A DNA stretch of 64,000 bases, from assembly GCA_030280995.1 (NCBI GenBank), contig JASXTE010000014.1:21675650-21739649 (forward strand), in the 5' to 3' direction. The position numbers and the translations under genes are program-made. Origin of the DNA: Hemileia vastatrix. Lineage: Eukaryota > Basidiomycota > Pucciniomycetes > Pucciniales > Zaghouaniaceae. Positions 59,277 to 64,000 of this stretch are shown here, piece after piece. Each line of letters starts with the position of its first letter. Positions within the stretch are counted from its first letter, which is position 1. Below the pieces are notes generated by a model, which saw only the letters and a list, made by a program, of their open reading frames with translations, was not told the origin of the DNA and ran no database searches.

Positions 59277-61556
59277 TTACATTGTTAGCTCCATTTTTTT
59301 CCTTTGAATCTTATACATGCTGAATTCTATACTTCCTTGTACAAAATAATTCAAAACATTTACTTCATTTTGCTGCCCCATTCTATACAGCCGATCAACA
59401 GCCTGTTGCTCAACTGCTGGATTCCAATTTGGCTCCTATTTCAACATTGAACATATAAAAAATTTAATATTTTTGTTCTTAATATGAAATAAAAGACATT
59501 GAGCTCACCATTATATATACATTTTGAGCACACCTGAGATCTATACCCACTCCTGCAGCCTGAATCGTTCCAACCAAAACTTGGCAATTTTTATTAAAAT
59601 GGAATTCATGCATATTTTTGTCTCGCTTTGTCCGGCTGAGTTCACCCGTAAGCTGAGTATACCTAATATTGTGGTCATCTAAAGCCATTTTTATTCTATT
59701 TTGAAATATTAGAAAATTGTTTTTAATAAGCCAACACAATTTTGTAAAACAATTCATTATAGAATCACTTACATCTGCAAAAAGTCTGCAAAGTTGGAGA
59801 ATATAACAGCTTTTGGAAAATTTATATCCCTTTCACCAGACAAAAAGTTTTTTAAGTGGCCTATAAGATGACAAATCTTTGCGGAATGCTGCCAGGTGAA
59901 ATCAAAAGTTGGAGTTTCATCCAGATTTTTGTAGATTGGATGGTTGCAGAATTTTCTTAAAATCATCAGCTCTCTTAGAAACTCAGATGAGTCCCAAGGG
60001 AAGTCAGTGCTTCTGGAGGGCCCATATCGCTCAGTGAATCCTTCTTGAAGCACATCAAGTTTAGACCTCCATGGATCTGCTAATTGAACCGATATCCCCC
60101 TTTGAATCTTTTTTGGAAGAGACAAAATTGCATCCTTTGTTCTACGTAGGCTTATGACTTTCATTAAGTGATTGATTGATTTAATAGAATTAGCCTTTCC
60201 TTTTTGCAAACCTGGAAAAAGGAAATTCTTCCATAACCAGTCTTCTTGCCACTTTTCGATTCTAAGAAAAAATATGAGACTTTGAAGGTCAGTGGGCCTG
60301 TTCTGAAGTGGAGTTCCAGTCAAGCATAGTCGGTGTTGGGATTCCAAGTCAAATATTGTTTGAGCCCTCTGCGAGTAAGGATTTTTAATGTAACTAAAAG
60401 AATATTTATAAAAATTGATAATAAAAATTAAGTTTTAAGTTTTAGATATAGAAATGGGCACTAACTGAGCTTCATCTAAAACAACTCTATACCAAAAGAG
60501 CATTTGAGTCACCGGTATCTTTTTTTGGCTTTGATTTTTTGACATCGTTGGGCTAGCTATTTCATAGGTTGTTAAAACAATAGCAGTGTCCTGTAGCTCA
60601 TTGACATTAGTATTTTGACAATCCTTCCCATAAAGAACCTTGAAAGGAAGTGCATTATCTTCAAAGTGCACACTTATTTCATTGATCCAATTCGATAGTG
60701 TTGCCAGGGGGCATATAATCAGTGTGGCTGAACTCCGATTAATACCTTCTTGATTTTCTGATACCTGGAATTGTCTTGCTTCACCTTGAGTTGCACTTAT
60801 AAGAGAAAGAGTTGAAAGTGTCTTTCCCAAACCCATATCATCAGCAAGTATTGACCCGTTTCCTTCAGGCGGCAATTGATTGTTAGGAAACTGATCTTTA
60901 TAGTCATCGAATCCAGTTCTAAGCCAATGGTTGTCCTGGTGCCTCCACATGATATCCAACTTTTCCTTTAACATTCGTTCATTGTCAATCATAAAATTTA
61001 TTGCTTGAAGTTGATGTGTTTTGAGAACTGTTTTGATTCCTCGGATAAGTTGATCAGCTTTCCAATCTTGAGTACTCTGAGATATTTGGAAAGAGCCTTC
61101 AAAAATTACATGCGGGATATTAAAAAAGATAGTGGAGTCGTAGTTCAGGATTGGACATAAATCGATTTGTGCAGAAGAAAATGCTTCTTTAGCAAGACTG
61201 ATTAGTGTACTTGAAGAAAAGAGGCATCCCCAAAGTTGATACTGATTACCAAAAACTGGAACCAAGTAAGCATGAAAATAAAAAGGCTTCATAGGATTCA
61301 AGGCACTTCTTTGGTTTAAATGGTGAGATCCAGAGCCAATGTCACCCAATAGTGGTCCAATGTGCTGACTCTGCACTTGAGAAAGATTACCAACAAGGGT
61401 TGGTTTTCTTTCTTCAAATAGTCCAAAAATATGAACATTCGAATGGCCTCGCTGTAAAATCGTGGGGGTCGGTGAGTTTTGAAATCTTGAAATTACATTC
61501 ATATAAATTTGATCGATTGTTATTGAGAACTGTCCAACACATCTGAGACTTGACAT
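59277..61556 (-). CDS. SNF2-family ATPase (Rad5/Rad16/HLTF-like helicase core)
   Basis: Four exons, all in frame, 676 aa: 60466-61556, 59773-60366, 59509-59695 and 59277-59435 (introns 99, 77 and 73 nt). Walker A is ADDMGLGKT (about 238-246). ICPLATLSNW and VLTTYEIA follow; Walker B is LDEAQ (about 360-364, DEAQ instead of DEAH), then LTGTPLQNRPTDL. The second lobe has ISLRRTKDAI, FCNHP, AVIFSNFADF, AGVGIDL and motif VI QAVDRLYRMGQ (about 635-645). No RING, HIRAN or bromodomain is seen; the N-terminal about 170 residues are unassigned. SNF2 proteins move or strip DNA-bound proteins using ATP. Inside this transposon it could open chromatin for the transposase or the dioxygenase; that role is inferred. 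Confidence 0.92.
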
Positions 61557-62410
61557 ATTAAGTAAGAATAGTATCTGAAGATAGTGGTTGTTAAAAGATG
61601 AATTGAAGCAAAAAATGAAGAATCAGTTTTGAATAAAACGACAAAATAACTTTTTAGCATATGCTATGCTAAGCTCATAATTCTTTCACATGTATTATTA
61701 TTATCTTTTTAATAAATATTGGAAGTAAATCAATGATAACTGAAATGAATAATATGTCTTAAAAATAAATCTTGAGCCTATAGAGTAAATTTTGGTTTGT
61801 GGAGGAAGAAAAATTTTCTCAATAAAAATGTGCGTTATTGTTACATTATAATCACAAAATAGAATAATTTCACTCTTATTACACTTATTTATGTTTCTGT
61901 CTAATAGTAAAATGCTTTAGATGTCAGTTCAAAATCCAAATTGAAACTACTACCTAGAGCGATATCTTGATACTAACATACTTTTTGTAAGTCTTTGGAA
62001 AGACACTTATGGTGATCTCAATAATATTAAAATTGATTTGAATTGTATGTTTTATCAAATATCTATGTAGTCTAGTGTAATAATTGAGATACTACAGTTT
62101 AACCTTCTGTTACCAACTTGGCAAGAAAATATATGTAGATATTCTTAGAACGAATATCAAATTTTGCTTTCCACAAGATGGGAAAGTGAATATTATGATA
62201 TGTTAAGTGATATGTTCAAGCTTTGCTCAATCTGTGCTCAGCTCAAAATCAAAGTAATCACCAAGCTCTAAGAAACCTGTGATTGAGTTTGGTTGAACCT
62301 AGGTCTAACTGATTACCAAATCTTTGTCCAATTAATTTAAATCTGGTTTCACAATGAACTCCCAACAGCCTTCCAACAGCTTTCCAACCACTTCCCAACA
62401 TTTTTAAATG
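61557..62410. other. Right subterminal region of the giant transposon
   Basis: AT-rich, no gene. The last about 200 bp are rich in GCTCA, TGATC and TTCCAAC words like the left subterminal region, and may hold transposase sites. Confidence 0.45.
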
Positions 62411-62451
62411 AGGGGTATTGCTAGCAATACCCCCCCAAATTTTCTGTGGTG
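62411..62451 (-). repeat. Right terminal inverted repeat of the giant transposon
   Basis: Inverted copy of 33819-33859 with two mismatches, containing the same 22-bp palindrome. It is followed by the ATT target duplication. Confidence 0.92.
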
Positions 62452-62454
62452 ATT

Positions 62455-62677
62455 AAAAAAAATAAAAAAACTAATAAATAATAAAAAAATAAAAAGTAAA
62501 TAAATAAATAAAAATAAAATAAAATAAATATATAAACATACAATTATTTTTTTTTAGAATTTTGTTAAATTTAATTTTCAATTTTTCTTTTGGTATATTT
62601 CTTTTATAGTATATTTTTTATAGAAAAAAGGGTCAAGTGGAGGTTGAGCAAAATTGGAGCCTACTTCAAGATTTTTT
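62455..62677 (+). other. Continuation of the A-rich tract of Ty3 no. 3
   Basis: A-rich then T-rich DNA corresponding to about 11766-12081 of Ty3 no. 1. No gene. Confidence 0.6.
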
Positions 62678-63250
62678 AGTCCTCCAAGACTTTAAACTGG
62701 CTAATTTTCAAGACTTTCTTTAAGTTTTTACAATTTTATATCAAGAATTTAGTTCCTCATTGGATCTGTTAGTCCTCTAAGACTTTAAACTGGCTGTTTA
62801 TGAATTTATTTCAAGATATGCTGTTAGTCCTCCAAGACTTTAAACTGGCTAATTTTCAAGGACATTCAAGACTTTATGGATATTTTTGAAGAAAGGTTTA
62901 GGATAGTAGTTTGAGTTGGTATCTATCAAAAGTTTTGTCCACTATGACCTTAAACTGGAAAGTTTATTTTTCTTTGGTCCACTATGACACTAAACTGGAT
63001 TTTCTATTGATCAAAAGTTTGGTCCACCAAGACTTTAAACTGGATTACACAAATTATTCAATATTTGGTCAAGCCTAGGCCTTAATTAGGAAGAATTCAT
63101 GCACATAAACAATATTTTGTCCACTAAGACTATAAACTGGAAATTGATTAAATTTTTGGTCCACCAAGACTTAAAACTGGAATTTCAATCTATTGGGTCT
63201 ACTCAATTCAATCTTTTAATTTATAACTGTCTACCAAGACTTTAAACTGG
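62678..63250 (+). repeat. Stem-loop/TAAACTGG motif array of Ty3 no. 3
   Basis: About 11 copies with AGTC/GACT and GTC/GAC stems and six-base loops, homologous in order to 12082-12910 but shorter. It includes the same interruption TTGGTCAAGCCTAGGCCTTA. Confidence 0.82.
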
Positions 63251-63975
63251 ATATTCAATCATTGTTGGATTTAGGTGCTGTTAAGCTTTAGGAGGATAAA
63301 ATTTTAGGAGGTAATGATGCTAAGTAGGCGTAATGGTTTAATTAGGTGAAATTTATGGTGCTTTAACATTGTCTAAAATTTTAAAATTAAATATTGGAAG
63401 CCTGGATTAAGTATTTTTTAAAAGTTGCTGAGTAGCAATGGATGAGATTGTTATGAAGGAATTAGAAGTCAGGGTGGTAGTTGGATTATTATTGATTTTT
63501 TTAAGAGCCTCAGTGTTAGGATATTTGGTGTGAAGCTTGGAGGACCTTATGGCGAGATCGGAATCATAGAATTCAGCTCAGTGGGGGGACCTATGAGAAT
63601 GGAATCAAGATTATTTGGCTCATTAGGGAGATCTACTCTCTCATGCTGTGACATAGATGGAAGACTGGTATATGGGAGTCTGAAGGGATTCAAACCTTGC
63701 TCTCAGTAGTGGAATCATCACAAAATTATTTTTATTTTTATTATTTTTTTATTATGATTTATATCAAGAGCCAGAGAGGAAGACAAAAAAGTTAAATTTA
63801 TAGAAGACCAGCAAAAGGACAATGATTAAAAATTTCCAATAGTAAAATTTCAGAAAAGATGTTTCTTGGATCTCTTTCCACATCCTTATCAAAGACTATC
63901 AACAAATAGGTGAAAACAAATTTATATCGATGAAAAATTGAATACAAATGAGGAAATTCTATATTGGAGGGAGGA
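63251..63975 (+). other. Ty3 no. 3 distal 3' UTR and polypurine tract
   Basis: Homologous to 12911-13577 of Ty3 no. 1 and ends in GGAGGGAGGA. No gene. Confidence 0.65.
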
Positions 63976-64000
63976 TGTGGCATTCCACATCTGGGTATGC
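63976..64000 (+). repeat. Start of the 3' LTR of Ty3 no. 3 (cut by the window)
   Basis: TGTGGCATTCCACATC directly after the polypurine tract. It shares only TGTGG with the LTR of Ty3 no. 1. The rest is outside the window. Confidence 0.65.

Larger units (their letters stand above)
33819..62451. mobile_element. Giant Tnp2/CACTA-type DNA transposon (28.6 kb) with epigenetic cargo
   Basis: Ends are 41-bp terminal inverted repeats with two mismatches, beginning CACCACAG. The flanks are ATT on both sides (33816-33818 and 62452-62454), a 3-bp target duplication as in the CACTA superfamily. It carries a Tnp2-type transposase, an SNF2 ATPase, a Tet-like dioxygenase, two related accessory genes and one unknown gene, plus a hairpin cluster, a palindrome array and two nested 831-bp non-autonomous elements. 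The SNF2, transposase and accessory genes have intact spliced frames, so it may still be functional. The ends, TSD and host context in Ty3 no. 3 agree. Confidence 0.88.
25899..64000 (+). mobile_element. Ty3/Gypsy retrotransposon no. 3, decayed, split by the giant transposon
   Basis: Left part 25899-33818 (LTR remnant, gag, pol, proximal 3' UTR). Right part 62452-64000 (A-rich tract, motif array, distal 3' UTR, polypurine tract, first 25 bp of the 3' LTR). Removing 33819-62451 plus one ATT gives a continuous AT-rich stretch matching the order in Ty3 no. 1. It is the closest relative of no. 1 in coding sequence but has many stops, and its 3' LTR start (TGTGGCATTCC) differs, so it is another subfamily. 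Confidence 0.85.

Noticed and set aside
59141..59323. 60-aa plus-strand ORF after accessory gene 2
   Set aside because: It overlaps the last exon of the SNF2 gene on the other strand, which is clearly coding (QAVDRLYRMGQ).
33819..62451. Starship-type or KDZ-type giant element
   Set aside because: No tyrosine recombinase (captain) gene is seen, and the ends are TIRs with a 3-bp TSD. The transposase shows Tnp2 motifs (GPTEP, YPRGRK, CSIDVMHSHMLGNL), not KDZ ones.

Overview
This 64 kb window is eukaryotic, AT-rich and almost entirely mobile DNA. Short introns (about 54-84 nt, GTAAGT/GTATGT donors), a Copia gag of the type common in rust fungi, a Tnp2-type transposase and a Tet-like 2OG-Fe(II) oxygenase all point to a basidiomycete, most likely a rust fungus (Pucciniales). 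That placement is inference from family content; no rRNA or conserved housekeeping gene is present.

Left part (1-26 kb): nested LTR retrotransposons. A Copia element on the minus strand enters from the left (gag-protease 1-1230, 5' LTR 1342-1935). It sits in the 3' region of a decayed minus-strand Ty3 element (Ty3 no. 2, recognisable to 24.58 kb). A gene on the opposite strand (2302-2729 and 14704-15809, with one spliceosomal intron) lies inside that 3' region. This gene was cut in two by a young, nearly intact Ty3 element (no. 1, 2730-14703) whose LTRs differ by a few substitutions and one 22-bp indel.

Right part (26-64 kb): a heavily mutated plus-strand Ty3 element (no. 3) whose 3' UTR was invaded by a 28.6 kb DNA transposon (33819-62451). 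That transposon has 41-bp terminal inverted repeats starting CACCACAG and a 3-bp ATT target duplication. Spliced models for most of its genes can be read directly: a four-exon Tnp2/CACTA-type transposase (1057 aa), a four-exon SNF2 ATPase (676 aa), a Tet-like 2OG-Fe(II) dioxygenase, two related accessory proteins on either side of the transposase, and one serine-rich protein of unknown function. It also contains a cluster of about eleven hairpins (40.5-41.3 kb), an array of about twenty 20-bp palindromes at about 100-bp spacing (48.5-50.4 kb), and two 831-bp non-autonomous elements that differ at three noticed positions and have the same terminal architecture with their own TSDs (TAA, ACA).

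Main points for follow-up: (1) the giant transposon carrying a DNA-base oxidase-like enzyme together with a SNF2 remodeller, an association reminiscent of JBP2, where both domains are in one protein; (2) a dispersed motif of a 4-bp stem, 6-nt loop and NTAAACTGG, present in dozens of copies in coding and non-coding parts of all three Ty3 elements, whose stems covary (CCTC/GAGG, AGTC/GACT, GGTC/GACC); (3) the palindrome array and hairpin cluster; (4) the antisense intron-bearing gene inside Ty3 no. 2; (5) a -1 frameshift heptamer T TTT TTR conserved at the gag/pol junction of all three Ty3 elements.
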